A DNA stretch of 64,000 bases from Actinernus sp. WN-2022 (GCA_030867875.1 JAOWCC010001501.1:28726792-28790791), one strand, 5' to 3'; counted from the stretch's first letter, positions 10,238 to 22,519 are shown. The notes: generated by a model from the sequence alone, not told the origin. Program-made: numbers and translations.

Positions 10238-11396
10238 AGGGTGTTTCAGCTTATATTGTTTCTCCTGTCTTTTTTTGGTAATACTACTCCGCATTCCTCA
10301 ATTTTGTGGTTACCTCTATTGCTTTCACCACGCCTTTTTTTATTTTCTCGCTCGAGGGTGACAGCTTTAAAAGGGGAGTCTAATTCCCTCTCGGATTACT
10401 GAGGTTTAAGGCTGTCACCCTCTGGGCTGCGATACTTTTTACTCGCTTGTTTCTTTTCCCAGCGATCATCTAAGCGTTTCAAGTCAAGCTCGCTCTTTCA
10501 ATACTGGGAACTAACGCAGGGGTTCGACCCGACTCGCGTTACCGACCGTATTATTGCCTGGATTCGGCATGACGGCAACCCCTTTACGCACGCGCAGCCC
10601 AGGGTTGGCAGCTGGTAACACCCACATATTTCGAGATTTCCTCAGCTCGGTGCTTAGTGGCCACGATGTGTCTATGCTGGCCTTCAGGGACCCCAGCAGT
10701 TTTGTCGCCGGAGGTTCCCACTGCAACAGGGTCGCAAGCGTAAGTCGACCTCTTTAGCCGTTTTCAGTTCTGGGCCTCAGTGGGTCTCGGAGGTTTGAGG
10801 TTTGAGTGTTGGGTTGTCTTCGCGGAGTTTAGGTTATATAACCATGTTATGATCGTTGGCATTCTAAGATTACTCTGGCCGCCGGATATCCGTAAACTCA
10901 ATGAGTACGGGTGAGACCGATGAGAATAGGATACTAAACGGCTCGAAATAGAGTTTACTTGGATAAAGAAACAGTGGAAGGGTATCACAATGCTACCAGG
11001 ACGTATCTAAGCTAGAAGAGAATCCTAAAAAGCCGTTCATTTTCCGTTAGCGTTGAAGCGAAGCGATCGATAGCACATGTTCAGATCCTGGCTTTCCCAT
11101 TGATGAAACCTACTAGAAAACAACCCAGTAATACACTTCATCTATTGCTCTACCTACACAATGTATTTAAGGTTATTTAGAATAGTTTTTTTGATACAAT
11201 TTGAGAAAATTAAACTACGAATATACATACAAGTTCATCTAGATCTCTGTTGGCTCAATCCGTTGGCCCAATAAAAGGCAGTGTTAGAACAGCATCTGCA
11301 TCATAACGGAAGAGCCAATGAGAATACGTGATAGTTCGGTCTCAGTACCAGGGCCTTCATGTTGGATGCGCGGAGGACCCTGGGAACGAGGTTGAG
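10238..11396 (-). repeat. Module X, copy 1 (inverted)
   Basis: Reverse complement of 38420-39575 and of 63240 onward. A 74-codon frame (MIPFHCFFIQVNS...) recurs in all three X copies with few changes (10764-10988 minus, 38835-39059, 63672-63896). It has no domain, and its conservation may only reflect recent duplication. The module is cut at 11396, exactly where sequence unrelated to the other X copies begins. Confidence 0.7.
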
Positions 11397-11415
11397 AAAA
11401 AGTCGGCTCGCCCTT

Positions 11416-13350
11416 AATAACAGGCTGAATGAATATTTAATTAGCAGAGGTGTTATCAAGAGAGAACAAGGCGGATTCCGAAAAAAACACTCTACGATTG
11501 ATAGCATCTTTGTACTAAAATCAATAATCGACAAGCTCGTGAAAAGTAAGCCCAAACAAAAGAACAATATACTCTTTTCGTGCTTTGTCGATTTCAGAAA
11601 AGCATTTGACAGCATTTCCAGAGAAAAACTGTTCGAAAAAATGAAGTATGTGGGAATTTCAGGCAAATTCTATGAAATTTTACGAGATATGTACTCAAAT
11701 GACACTGCAGTTGTCAAAATAGGTAACTATATCACTGAGTCCTTCAAATGTAAGATTGGGGTCAAGCAGGGCTTTTTAACTTATTCATCAGTGATCTTCC
11801 GAACCAATTAGATCAAACACAAGAGGGAGAAATACGAATTGGAAACGTAACAGTCAACTGTCTCATGTATGCAGACGATTTAGTGCTGTTATCCAAAACC
11901 AAAAATGGTCTTCAAAACCTCTTGGATAAATTAGAAGGTTACTCCTCTAGAAACGAGTTAGAAGTTAATATATCCAAGACCAAAATTATGGTTTTTAATA
12001 ATAATGGTAAAACAATGAATAAGTACAAATTCTTCTTTAAAAACAACCAACTGGAAAATGCTAGCTCCTATAAATACTTAGGTATCACACTGAGCCCATT
12101 CGGCAATTTTAGCCTGGCAAAACAGGAGCTAAAAAAAAACTGTTCTAAAGGCACTCTTCAAACTCAGAAAAGAAATGGGCCTGCACTTCAGATCTAATAT
12201 TAGGTTAACTTTGAAGCTCTTCGACACACTTATTAACCCAATATTATTATATGGGAGTGAAATTTGGGGAGCGGACGTCGCCCCTAAACAGAATGACCCC
12301 ATAGAGGTTTCGGCCACATATGGCTGCAACAAAACGATAATCTAAATATTCGTAGATTTCTTGACCAAATAAAATTACGGCTTAAAGACATTGAAATATT
12401 ATTATATGGGAGTGAAATTTGGGGAGCGGACGTCGCCCCTAAACAGAATGACCCCATAGAGAGTGTGCATCTAAAATTTTGCAAAATGCTACTTGGTACA
12501 AGCAAAACAGCTTCTAACAATGCATGTAGAGCTGAACTTGGAAGATTTCCCACCAAAATGCTTTCAACCTTCAGAAGCATCAAATATTGGACTAAACTGA
12601 TATGCAAAGAAGACTCTGTGCTTGCAAAGATGGTCTATTTAGACCTAAATTTATCAGCCGCGAAACCTACCTTCTGGTCGGAAAAAATAAAAACACAAAT
12701 TTTCAGTTTAGGTTTCGGCCACATATGGCTGCAACAAAACGATAATCTAAATATTCGTAGATTTCTTGACCAAATAAAATTACGGCTTAAAGACATTGAA
12801 ACACAAGAATGGGAAAGTGATCTGTTTGACGACAACAGAAAAAATCCACGCTCAAAAAACAAGCTACGAACATTTAGGTTATTTAAGAAAAATTACGAGC
12901 TTGAGAAATACCTAGAACACACCTCAGTAATAAAGCACAGAATTGCTTTAACAAGGCTAAGAGTTAGCAACCATAGGTCTGTCCAACGTGTTGCGAGAAT
13001 GTTGAAGATGAATTTCATTTTGTTCTCAAATGCAATACCTACAACGATCTGAGGTCAAAACTTCTCCAAGCTCTAAATTTTTCAACAGATATGTCAGACA
13101 ATCAGCTATTTAACATAATCATCAACCCGCCATCTGCAGTAGCACCCATTGCAGCGAAGTTTGTATATAACTGCTTTCAATTAAGAGGCACACTTGTAAG
13201 GTGAATACAGTCGTGTAAGTGCACTTACGAGATGGATCATCGTTGTAAAAACACCAAATAGCTAGCGTTCTACTTAATTCTTTGTTGGGACAAAGTCTAT
13301 GTACACCATGTATACGACTCCAATAAACTATTTCTGTCTGTCTGTCTGTC
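11416..13350 (+). mobile_element. LINE A: truncated, rearranged non-LTR retrotransposon
   Basis: Remains of a reverse transcriptase in several frames. The first frame has GGFRKKHSTIDSIFVLK and FVDFRKAFDS (catalytic Asp region) up to KIGVKQG near 11770. A small deletion then shifts frame, and the next has LFNLFISDLP, the YADDLVLLS active site near 11865-11890 and VNISKTKIMVF. Another shift near 12130 leads to LFDTLINPILLYGSEIWG. The C terminus (about 12970-13204) carries a C-x2-C ... HF-x4-C knuckle typical of LINE ORF2. There is no endonuclease domain, so it is 5' truncated. The 3' end has AATAAA (13322) and a (CTGT)n tail. It is dead, and the clade is not certain (jockey/CR1-like group). It sits at the centre of the inverted duplication, between X and Y. 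Confidence 0.85.
12241..12801 (+). repeat. Internal deletion-duplication inside LINE A
   Basis: Order is A (12241-12306), B' (12306-12396), A again (12396-12462), a unique 250-bp stretch, then B (12711-12801). B' and B are about 91 bp and essentially identical, as are the two A blocks. A shortened version lacking the middle is therefore joined in tandem to a full version, as expected from unequal exchange or template switching between two LINE copies. Confidence 0.8.
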
Positions 13351-14285
13351 ATGTAGACGGGGTTGACTTCGTTTTTTAAAGAAATGTATGAAAAGTTGGC
13401 TCGCCCAGGGTAGCTCGGGGGGAGGGTGACCCCCCCCCCCCCCCGGGCCAACTTTCCTTCATATAAAGAGGCAGCGGATTTCAGTCCAATTCCCGAGGGA
13501 CAGTAGCTCCAGGTATAGGTTTGGTGAAATTGGATTAAAATCACAATAAATAAAAGAGTATTTAATAATAAGGAAAATCAAGCTGTTTTCTACAATCTAT
13601 GTTTATTAAGCTTTCAGAAAATATATACTTTGTAGGAGTTTTCTTGAATTTGACGCGCGCAATTCACTCTTTTCACCTGGTGGCCATCTTGCATTCAAAG
13701 CGAGGCAATCCTTTGTTTTTGCCAGGTAAGCATCGTAGTGGGGACAAGTTAAAACGAGGCTAACCTGGCAAAAACAAAGGATTGCTTCGCTTTGAATCCA
13801 AGATGGCCACTAGGTTAAAAGAGTCAATTAAAAGTTTTCGGGAAGCGCTCTTGAAGGGCTCCTGATACCTTAAAATGCAGGAGAAAGTTACACAAGAAAT
13901 TTACATAACTTTTCTTCTCTCAAAAAGATTTGTTTGAATGGGATTTTCACTGATCTCGCTATGAGCTTGAATCATAAACAATCATTTGCCGTGCAAGGTG
14001 ATGCAGCTGTACACTGTTATAGGTATCAATATTAAAATATAACTTTATGGGCACGCTAGCCCTAATGCCCTGATAAAAAAACAGATTTTCACAGGGGCAT
14101 GGCTCTTAAAGTTTACTTAGGACAAGAATTGGTAAGTACAAAGATAGCTAATTTTAGAATAACTTAATATTGCAAATTGAATAGATTAGTACATAAAATA
14201 TTTTCAAAAAAAAAAAAATGCATGAGATCTTAGCCGGAAAAAAATTGCTGCACAGCAAACTGGAGTAAAAAAATTCATGCAGCTT
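13351..14285 (+). repeat. Module Y, copy between copies 1 and 2
   Basis: Collinear and near-identical to 40084-40983. It starts ATGTAGACGG, has a homopolymer C tract (13430-13444), then a large hairpin (13672-13825), and ends GCAGCTTGAGAATCC. No gene is visible. At its right end the sequence jumps directly into module W; in the other copy a TIR element and module Z lie between. Confidence 0.75.
13672..13825. repeat. Hairpin inside module Y
   Basis: The left arm (GGTGGCCATCTTG ... CAAAGCGAGGCAATCC ... CCAGGT) is the reverse complement of the right arm, with only about 30 bp of loop. The same hairpin is at about 40396-40550. Confidence 0.8.
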
Positions 14286-14762
14286 GAGAATCCCATTTTT
14301 GAAGGCTGTTATTTTTGGTATAGTGCGCATGCTCTGTGCCCTTGTGTTAATTCCACTGTTCGGTTAATCGCGGTCGCAAAATGTCTTGATTTCTGGTATT
14401 GCGTTCAGCATACCGTGAACATCGCAATCTATTTCGGTCTGGGAATGCTATTTTTCATTTGTCATTTGGAGCGATTAATTTCGATCAGCCAAATTTCATT
14501 AAATTTCGGGGAAAAAATCAGTTAATGGAGGTAGTAGTTCAACTTTATCACGCGGCTGATGGTAAATAATTTGTCCAAATAAACAGATCGAGTTCATAGA
14601 AATTGCGAACTGGCACTGAGCGATACTGACAATGTTCTGGACCCGGTTGTTCAAAGGGTGGTATATATATATATGTCCTCTTCTTTACCACGTTTAATTT
14701 GCGTCATCTATAGACTTGATTGTAGTTTGCGAAAAGCGACCAGGCCCTTATCAAGACCGGGC

Positions 14763-17700
14763 ATTGGCCTAGAACATCGTACATTGTGTGTGACGACGTA
14801 CAAGAACCATTACAATAGAATACACACCAAGACAGTGCTAGTGAGCATTGGCCTAGTACATCGTACATTGTGTGTGACGACGTACAGGAACCATTACAAT
14901 AGAATGCACACCAAGACAGTGCTAGTGAGCATTGGCCTAGTACATCGTACATTGTGTGTGACGACGTACAGGAACCATTACAATAGAATGCACACCAAGA
15001 CAGTGCTAGTGAGCATTGGCCTAGTACATCGTACATTGTGTGTGACGACGTACAGGAACCATTACAATAGAATGCACACCAAGACAGTGCTAGTGAGCAT
15101 TGGCCTAGTACATCGTACATTGTGTGTGACGACGTACAGGAACCATTACAATAGAATGCACACCAAGACAGTGCTAGTGAGCATTGGCCTAGTACATCGT
15201 ACATTGTGTGTGACGACGTACAGGAACCATTACAATAGAATGCACACCAAGACAGTGCTAGTGAGCATTGGCCTAGAACATCGTACATTGTGTGTGACGA
15301 CGTACAGGGACCATTACAATAGAATGCACACCAAGACAGTGCTAGTGAGCATTGGCCTAGTACATCGTACATTGTGTGTGACGACGTACAGGAACCATTA
15401 CAATAGAATGCACACCAAGACAGTGCTAGTGAGCATTGGCCTAGTACATCGTACATTGTGTGTGACGACGTACAGGAACCATTACAATAGAATGCACACC
15501 AAGACAGTGCTAGTGAGCATTGGCCTAGTACATCGTACATTGTGTGTGACGACGTACAGGAACCATTACAATAGAATGCACACCAAGACAGTGCTAGTGA
15601 GCATTGGCCTAGTACATCGTACATTGTGTGTGACGACGTACAGGAACCATTACAATAGAATGCACACCAAGACAGTGCTAGTGAGCATTGGCCTAGAACA
15701 TCGTACATTGTGTGTGACGACGTACAGGAACCATTACAATAGAATGCACACCAAGACAGTGCTAGTGAGCATTGGCCTAGTACATCGTACATTGTGTGTG
15801 ACGACGTACAGGAACCATTACAATAGAATGCACACCAAGACAGTGCTAGTGAGCATTGGCCTAGTACATCGTACATTGTGTGTGACGACGTACAGGAACC
15901 ATTACAATAGAATGCACACCAAGACAGTGCTAGTGAGCATTGGCCTAGTACATCGTACATTGTGTGTGACGACGTACAGGAACCATTACAATAGAATGCA
16001 CACCAAGACAGTGCTAGTGAGCATTGGCCTAGTACATCGTACATTGTGTGTGACGACGTACAGGAACCATTACAATAGAATGCACACCAAGACAGTGCTA
16101 GTGAGCATTGGCCTAGAACATCGTACATTGTGTGTGACGACGTACAGGAACCATTACAATAGAATGCACACCAAGACAGTGCTAGTGAGCATTGGCCTAG
16201 AACATCGTACATTGTGTGTGACGACGTACAGGAACCATTACAATAGAATGCACACCAAGACAGTGCTAGTGAGCATTGGCCTAGAACATCGTACATTGTG
16301 TGTGACGACGTACAAGAACCATTACAATAGAATGCACACCAAGACAGTGCTAGTGAGCATTGGCCTAGTATATCGTACATTGTGTGTGACGACGTACAAG
16401 AACCATTACAATAGAATGCACACCAAGACAGTGCTAGTGAGCATTGGCCTAGTACATCGTACATTGTGTGTGACGACGTACAGGAACCATTACAATAGAA
16501 TGCACACCAAGACAGTGCTAGTGAGCATTGGCCTAGAACATCGTACATTGTGTGTGACGACGTACAGGAACCATTACAATAGAATGCACACCAAGACAGT
16601 GCTAGTGAGCATTGGCCTAGAACATCGTACATTGTGTGTGACGACGTACAGGAACCATTACAATAGAATGCACACCAAGACAGTGCTAGTGAGCATTGGC
16701 CTAGAACATCGTACATTGTGTGTGACGACGTACAAGAACCATTACAATAGAATGCACACCAAGACAGTGCTAGTGAGCATTGGCCTAGAACATCGTACAT
16801 TGTGTGTGACGACGTACAGGAACCATTACAATAGAATGCACACCAAGACAGTGCTAGTGAGCATTGGCCTAGAACATCGTACATTGTGTGTGACGACGTA
16901 CAGGAACCATTACAATAGAATGCACACCAAGACAGTGCTAGTGAGCATTGGCCTAGAACATCGTACATTGTGTGTGACGACGTACAAGAACCATTACAAT
17001 AGAATGCACACCAAGACAGTGCTAGTGAGCATTGGCCTAGTACATCGTACATTGTGTGTGACGACGTACAAGAACCATTACAATAGAATGCACACCAAGA
17101 CAGTGCTAGTGAGCATTGGCCTAGTACATCGTACATTGTGTGTGACGACGTACAGGAACCATTACAATAGAATGCACACCAAGACAGTGCTAGTGAGCAT
17201 TGGCCTAGAACATCGTACATTGTGTGTGACGACGTACAGGAACCATTACAATAGAATGCACACCAAGACAGTGCTAGTGAGCATTGGCCTAGAACATCGT
17301 ACATTGTGTGTGACGACGTACAGGAACCATTACAATAGAATGCACACCAAGACAGTGCTAGTGAGCATTGGCCTAGAACATCGTACATTGTGTGTGACGA
17401 CGTACAAGAACCATTACAATAGAATGCACACCAAGACAGTGCTAGTGAGCATTGGCCTAGTACATCGTACATTGTGTGTGACGACGTACAAGAACCATTA
17501 CAATAGAATGCACACCAAGACAGTGCTAGTGAGCATTGGCCTAGTACATCGTACATTGTGTGTGACGACGTACAAGAACCATTACAATAGAATGCACACC
17601 AAGACAGTGCTAGTGAGCATTGGCCTAGTACATCGTACATTGTGTGTGACGACGTACAGGAACCATTACAATAGAATGCACACCAAGACAGTGCTAGTGA

Positions 17701-18290
17701 GCATTGGCCTAGTACATCGTACATTGTGTGTGACGACGTACAGGAACCATTACAATAGAATGCACACCAAGACAGTGCTAGTGAGCATTGGCCTAGTACA
17801 TCGTACATTGTGTGTGACGACGTACAGGAACCATTACAATAGAATACACACCAAGACAGTGCTAGTGAGCATTGGCCTAGTACATCGTACATTGTGTGTG
17901 ACGACGTACAAGAACCATTACAATAGAATGCACACCAAGACAGTGCTAGTGAGCATTGGCCTAGTACATCGTACATTGTGTGTGACGACGTACAGGAACC
18001 ATTACAATAGAATGCACACCAAGACAGTGCTAGTGAGCATTGGCCTAGTACATCGTACATTGTGTGTGACGACGTACAGGAACCATTACAATAGAATACA
18101 CACCAAGACAGTGCTAGTGAGCATTGGCCTAGTACATCGTACATTGTGTGTGACGACGTACAAGAACCATTACAATAGAATGCACACCAAGACAGTGCTA
18201 GTGAGCATTGGCCTAGTACATCGTACATTGTGTGTGACGACGTACAAGAACCATTACAATAGAATACACACCAAGTGCTAGTGAGCAATG
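14763..18290. repeat. 84-bp minisatellite, 42 tandem units
   Basis: Units start every 84 bp from 14763 to 18207; the last is shortened by a few bases near its end. The unit begins ATTGGCCTAG and contains TACATCGTACATTGTG and ACGACGTACA. Variation is confined to a few positions (A/T after CCTAG, AGG/AAG before AACC, ATG/ATA before CACACC). Variant units recur with a five-unit spacing near the left (units 7, 12 and 17), suggesting block duplication. Because 84 is divisible by three and the unit lacks stops in two frames, long ORFs appear on both strands (1207 and 1203 codons). They are not considered genes: paralogous sites carry a single unit and no start-to-stop frame. Confidence 0.95.
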
Positions 18291-18948
18291 GCTTTTGATG
18301 GAACTTATACGTCACTCCACAAGACCTCGTACATCAAACTGCGCGGTCGCGAAACAAAATGCGCGGGACTTGAATCACGATTTCAAAATCAGGAATTCTA
18401 CCGATTTACCTTTTTCTTTCGGCCTCAATTTTATCTACACTTCGAAAATAGATAAAACTAAGATGGGGTTAGGAGATGCAAGTGACACTCCATAAAACTA
18501 ATCCAACATGCTCTTTATGTGTAGTAAACAAACTCGACTTTTATTTGTAGTAAAGTTGTGTGAATTACAAGAACAATGTATTATACATAGGCAAGAGATG
18601 TGAGGTAAGAGAATGAATCTCCATGCCTCATGATAATAATTATTTATATTTGAAATCTATTTTTATTTCACAACATGTGTCGTAAGTAATTTTATCTTGT
18701 TCTGGTAGAATACCCTTATTACCCATTGTTTATATCCCCTTATAGCATCGTTATAAACCATTCCTTAGCGAAAGAGCGCCCAATCAGGTGTCTTTCTTAA
18801 AATAACCAGTCCTGTTAATCTATAAATAGATTTCAAATAATTATCATTGGACCAGACCCATGTATGGGGGATTCGTTCCCTTACCTCATTCTTTCTTGAT
18901 GTCCGATATATGTGAACTATAATATTCAGTTTTAGCATAACCTAGTCA

Positions 18949-19040
18949 CCGTCTATTGGGGAAACTCGCCATCTGATTGGCTAGCCAGGCACCGTCTATT
19001 GGGGAAACTCGCCATCTGATTGGCTAGCCAGGCACGGTCT
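18949..19040 (+). repeat. 43-bp tandem duplication in module W, copy 2
   Basis: Two units starting CACCGTCTATTGGGG, the inverse of the pair at 7988-8073. Copy 3 has only one, so copies 1 and 2 share a duplication here. Confidence 0.75.
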
Positions 19041-19389
19041 ATATTAACAATAACCTATTTGTTCGTCCGCGAACATCATCTGTTTCACGAAGAGAACAGT
19101 TCCCGCGAGCGAAGCTTACGCTCACAGGTGGTGCATTCGCTGATATTTGTCGTCTGGCGGAGAGAAAATATCGGATCACGTGACGCAGTCCACCAATCAC
19201 GTGAGAGAGAAAATATTTGATGGGTTATAATGATCGATAGTCCGACCTGCGCGCGATGCAGACAAAACTCACCTAGAAAACTGCCTTTTGTGCTATATAG
19301 TTTTTCTCAGTTTTCACAATCACTAAGTTGATAAAACGGTGGCTTGGTTATGATAAAACAATTGGACTGGTTCGCTCTTGGCTTCTATC

Positions 19390-19669
19390 ATAGTTAATAG
19401 AGTGGAATGGTTAGGAAACCCGGCAAACTTCAAAAGGGATAACAAAGGCGCTGCGATTTAGGTTGGAAGGGGTAAGACAAAACATTGTGCACGATCATAG
19501 TTCATTAGCGTTCCCTGAACGACTGAACTCACACGTTTCTATTGGCTGATTGATTAACATGTTGGAATTTCTATTGTGTTTTGTGCACGGCGGTGGTTGA
19601 AAAAAGCTAACAAGTACCAATAACAAAGAAGGTCCCTGAGTTTCCTAACCATTCCACTCTATTAACTAT
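19390..19669. mobile_element. 280-bp MITE with 30-bp perfect TIRs, copy 2 only
   Basis: The first 30 bp (ATAGTTAATAGAGTGG ... AGGAAAC) equal the reverse complement of the last 30 bp. The paralogous sites in copy 1 (about 7660) and copy 3 (about 44765) read straight from TTCTATC to GACATTG without it. There is no coding capacity. The target duplication is unclear, perhaps TA. Perfect TIRs suggest a recent insertion. Confidence 0.8.
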
Positions 19670-20025
19670 GGTTATATCGACATTGTTGTTGATTCAGGCT
19701 GCGCCCCTCATCAACCATCAGCCGTTAAAGTTCATCGCATTTTTTTGCGCGCGCTCATTGGCTAAAAGTGATCACGTAACGTGACAGTTGTCGTCCGCGG
19801 ATGCATATTATTATTATCAGGTGATAGTGCCCGCTGATAGCGGAAGACAATTTTGTGATGGACAATAACGAAAAATAGAGTGTGTATGTCTCGGAACTAT
19901 TATACAAATAGACTGTGTCCGTCGAGGAAATAGACACTCACTTTGTCCGTCGAGGAACTGTCGGCTACCGGCGGAAATTTGATGTTCTTAAAACAAATAT
20001 AATCCTGAGAACAGCGCATGCACAT

Positions 20026-20309
20026 TTAAAACAAATCCACAATCTGTGCTTCCATACGCTCGTAAAACGTAAAACCCGGTCTGTCTGCAGAACTCCCGCC
20101 CCAAGACGTCACATTGTTCATCTCGCATACATTCGTTACCCCGTTGTAGTTGATTGACAGGCAGGCAGGGTGAAGCTCGCAATACCAAGCACAAATAGTT
20201 ACGTGACTCACCGCAGTCTCTGTGTCAATCACGTGAGTGGGTTTCATGGGCAGGTGACCTTTAGGGGTTACGTGAATGAAGCTGTTCTTCGGCAGTTTAA
20301 GGCTTATTC
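20026..20309 (-). CDS. PAN/apple terminal exon of copy 2
   Basis: 284 bp, same acceptor (CGTGTATCCAG) and stop as copy 1, and almost identical in protein. The visible differences from copy 1 are SFIHV for SFIYV and SADRPG for SAERPG. The frame is intact. It may still be expressed if an upstream promoter and exons exist. Confidence 0.75.
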
Positions 20310-20648
20310 CTGGATACACGCACAAAAAAAGTACACATTAGATAGGACAAGGGCCTGCGGGCAGGCTGAACTCTGGTGTTATCGTAATTTCTTTTCAAAA
20401 GCAAATCGAAAATTGTCCTACGAAGGAGTCATAAAATTTCAAATATGAAAATATTTCATATTCAGTTCAATGAAAATGTTTCGTCGAGTAGGTGGAAGAA
20501 TTTCGCTTAAGAAATGCAAGAGCTTACTAAAATTGCCAAAAACACTGATACATAATTTCCCCCAAAAAAACAATGTATTTTTTTAAATAATGAATAATTA
20601 CCTAGTGTGAATAGTCCAATTCGTAGTTCTTGAACCGCCATTTTGAAA

Positions 20649-21150
20649 GGTAACCAAGCCTCTGATGATGTCGAGGCTGGAGTTGAGACAACTTAGAGGC
20701 TTGTAAATATCGAGTTAAATCTATACATATTCATAGAAAGAGGATTTGTATCAGTGCAGGGTCAACTCCATCCTCCATGGCTTGTATCTAGTTGGCATGA
20801 TAATCAAAATCTATCCATATTCATAGAAAGAGGGTTTGTATCAGTGCAGGGTCAACTCCATCCTCCATGGCTTGTATCTAGTTGGCATCAGTGATATTTA
20901 AAATCTATCCATATTCATAGAAAGAGGGTTTGTATCAGTACAGGGTCAACTCCATCCTCCATGGCTTGTATCTAGTTAGCATGATATTTAAAATATATCC
21001 ATATTCATAGAAAGAGGGTTTGTATCAGTGCAGGGTCAACTCCATCCTCCATGGCTTGTATCTAGTTAGCATGATATTTAAAACCTATCCATATTCATAG
21101 AAAGAGGGTTTGTATCAGTACAGGGTCAACTCCATCCTCCATGCGAGGCT
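20649..21150. mobile_element. TIR element with five tandem repeats, copy 2
   Basis: Inverse counterpart of 6199-6717. The GGTAACCAAGCCT end is present at the low-coordinate side, but the opposite terminus is missing. Five units of about 90 bp remain. Confidence 0.7.
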
Positions 21151-21532
21151 GTAACAAATGCAGCCAGTAAATGGCTTCCGGTAAAATTATATATAATTTA
21201 GTCAAAACAACGTGAATAATCCCTAATTAATTAGTTGTCTCAAAATAAATGGAGATAAAAATTAGCGTATATTAGCCAGTACTGCTCACTGCTAGGTTGC
21301 TCGAAAAAAACCTTTGTTCTTTTAGAGTGATTTTCGCACTTAACTTTCCCCTGTTTCAGTGCTATTCTTCCAACATATTAGTTTCAATAATATTTAACCG
21401 AGATTCTTTACCGCTTTCTTGCTTTAATCTTAGAGATGTTTTGCTTACCACAACTTATAATAAAGCCAGAATTACTACAATTTTGGAATACATTCATTTA
21501 ATTTTTGTCAACAACACTTCCTCTACAAGAAT

Positions 21533-21830
21533 AGGAAGATTAAGTTAAAAGGTAAATAGAGTACCGATGTCTAACGCCGCGTGCACGGCGTGGACGCCTT
21601 GTGAGAACTGACTCCCACATGGACAGTAAGGTACTACTGATATCTACTATATGCAATAAATAGTAAGGTAAAGATGAAGTTAAACGGCAAATAGAGTATC
21701 GATGTCTAACGCCCCGTGCACGGCGTGGACGCCTTCTGAGAACTGACTCCCACATGGAAGGTAAGGTACTACTGATATCTACTATATGCAATAAATAGTA
21801 AGGTAAAGATGAAGTTAAAAGGCAAGTAGA
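21533..21830. repeat. 136-bp tandem duplication in intron 4 of copy 2
   Basis: Two periods, each with GAAGTTAAA ... AAATAGAGTA ... GTGCACGGCGTGGACGCC ... CTATATGCAATAAATAG, and a third partial one. Copy 1 has about one period at 5560-5720. Confidence 0.7.
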
Positions 21831-22349
21831 GTATCGGAGTCGCTTGCCAGGTCCGAATAATAATAATAAATAATATACAGAGCCGAATTTAAGACTCTGG
21901 CACTCCCGGTCCAGCTAACGTGAAACAAAGAGCATCATTATATGTCTTGGTAATTTTGGAAACCATAATTGGCCAGTTTGTGATCCATAACTTCCAATAC
22001 AGGCTCCAAAACTGTAGTCAGGATTTGTGCTTGGTCTGTTCCGTAAACTATGGATCCACGTATTTTGTCTCCTTTTCGCCATTGTCATGTTAACAAGTAT
22101 TCAAAACAATCCGCGCCATGAATCATGGGATCGGATAGAGGGTCTTGATGTTTTGGTTGAGAAAAGTAGGCGCTTTTAAGTATCTTTTCGTACTGGCTGC
22201 ATAAATTCCTCTCACAAGGGTGGTGCCACATGGTCTAGTTAGGATCTGATTATTTTCATATTTGAGAAAAATAATATGTCGACTTTGTATTTTAAAAGGC
22301 GCCTTAAAAGTAGTCTGCTAGCAAGTCACTTCTACTGCGTATTTTTTTT

Positions 22350-22519
22350 AGAATGGCTAAACATGGTTCCAGATGGTTAACGATGGCTAGACATGGTACG
22401 TATAGTTGGCTGGCTCTGGTCTGTAAGTAGAGAGTACTTACAGACCCAGCCAACTACGTGAATCATGTCTAGCCATATCTAGCCATCGTTAGCCATCTGG
22501 CACCATGTTTAACCAATCT
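22350..22519. mobile_element. Foldback MITE in intron 4, copy 2
   Basis: Counterpart of 4737-4901 with the same TGGCTA/TAGCCA arms. It is absent at the equivalent position in copy 3. Confidence 0.7.

Larger units (their letters stand above)
14297..20025 (+). repeat. Module W, copy 2 (carries the minisatellite expansion)
   Basis: Same order as 43140-44990, and the inverse of 7440-9310, but enlarged by the 84-bp array (14763-18290) and by a MITE (19390-19669). It ends at the PAN exon of copy 2. Confidence 0.75.

Noticed and set aside
10511..10757. Frames near a GGTTCGACCC motif read as a tRNA or gene
   Set aside because: The B-box-like motif has no A box or cloverleaf pairing, and frames on both strands are shadows within module X.
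14658..18281. 1207-codon plus-strand ORF and 1203-codon minus-strand ORF
   Set aside because: Both are produced by a stop-free 84-bp tandem repeat whose length is a multiple of three. Paralogous loci contain one unit and no long frame.
14763..18290. CRISPR-like array
   Set aside because: Units are contiguous with no unique spacers, and the genome is animal.
7440..20025. A single giant LTR element or composite transposon
   Set aside because: The arms contain host-like WSC/PAN exons and are inverted, and no Pol region or primer-binding site accompanies them; segmental duplication explains it better.
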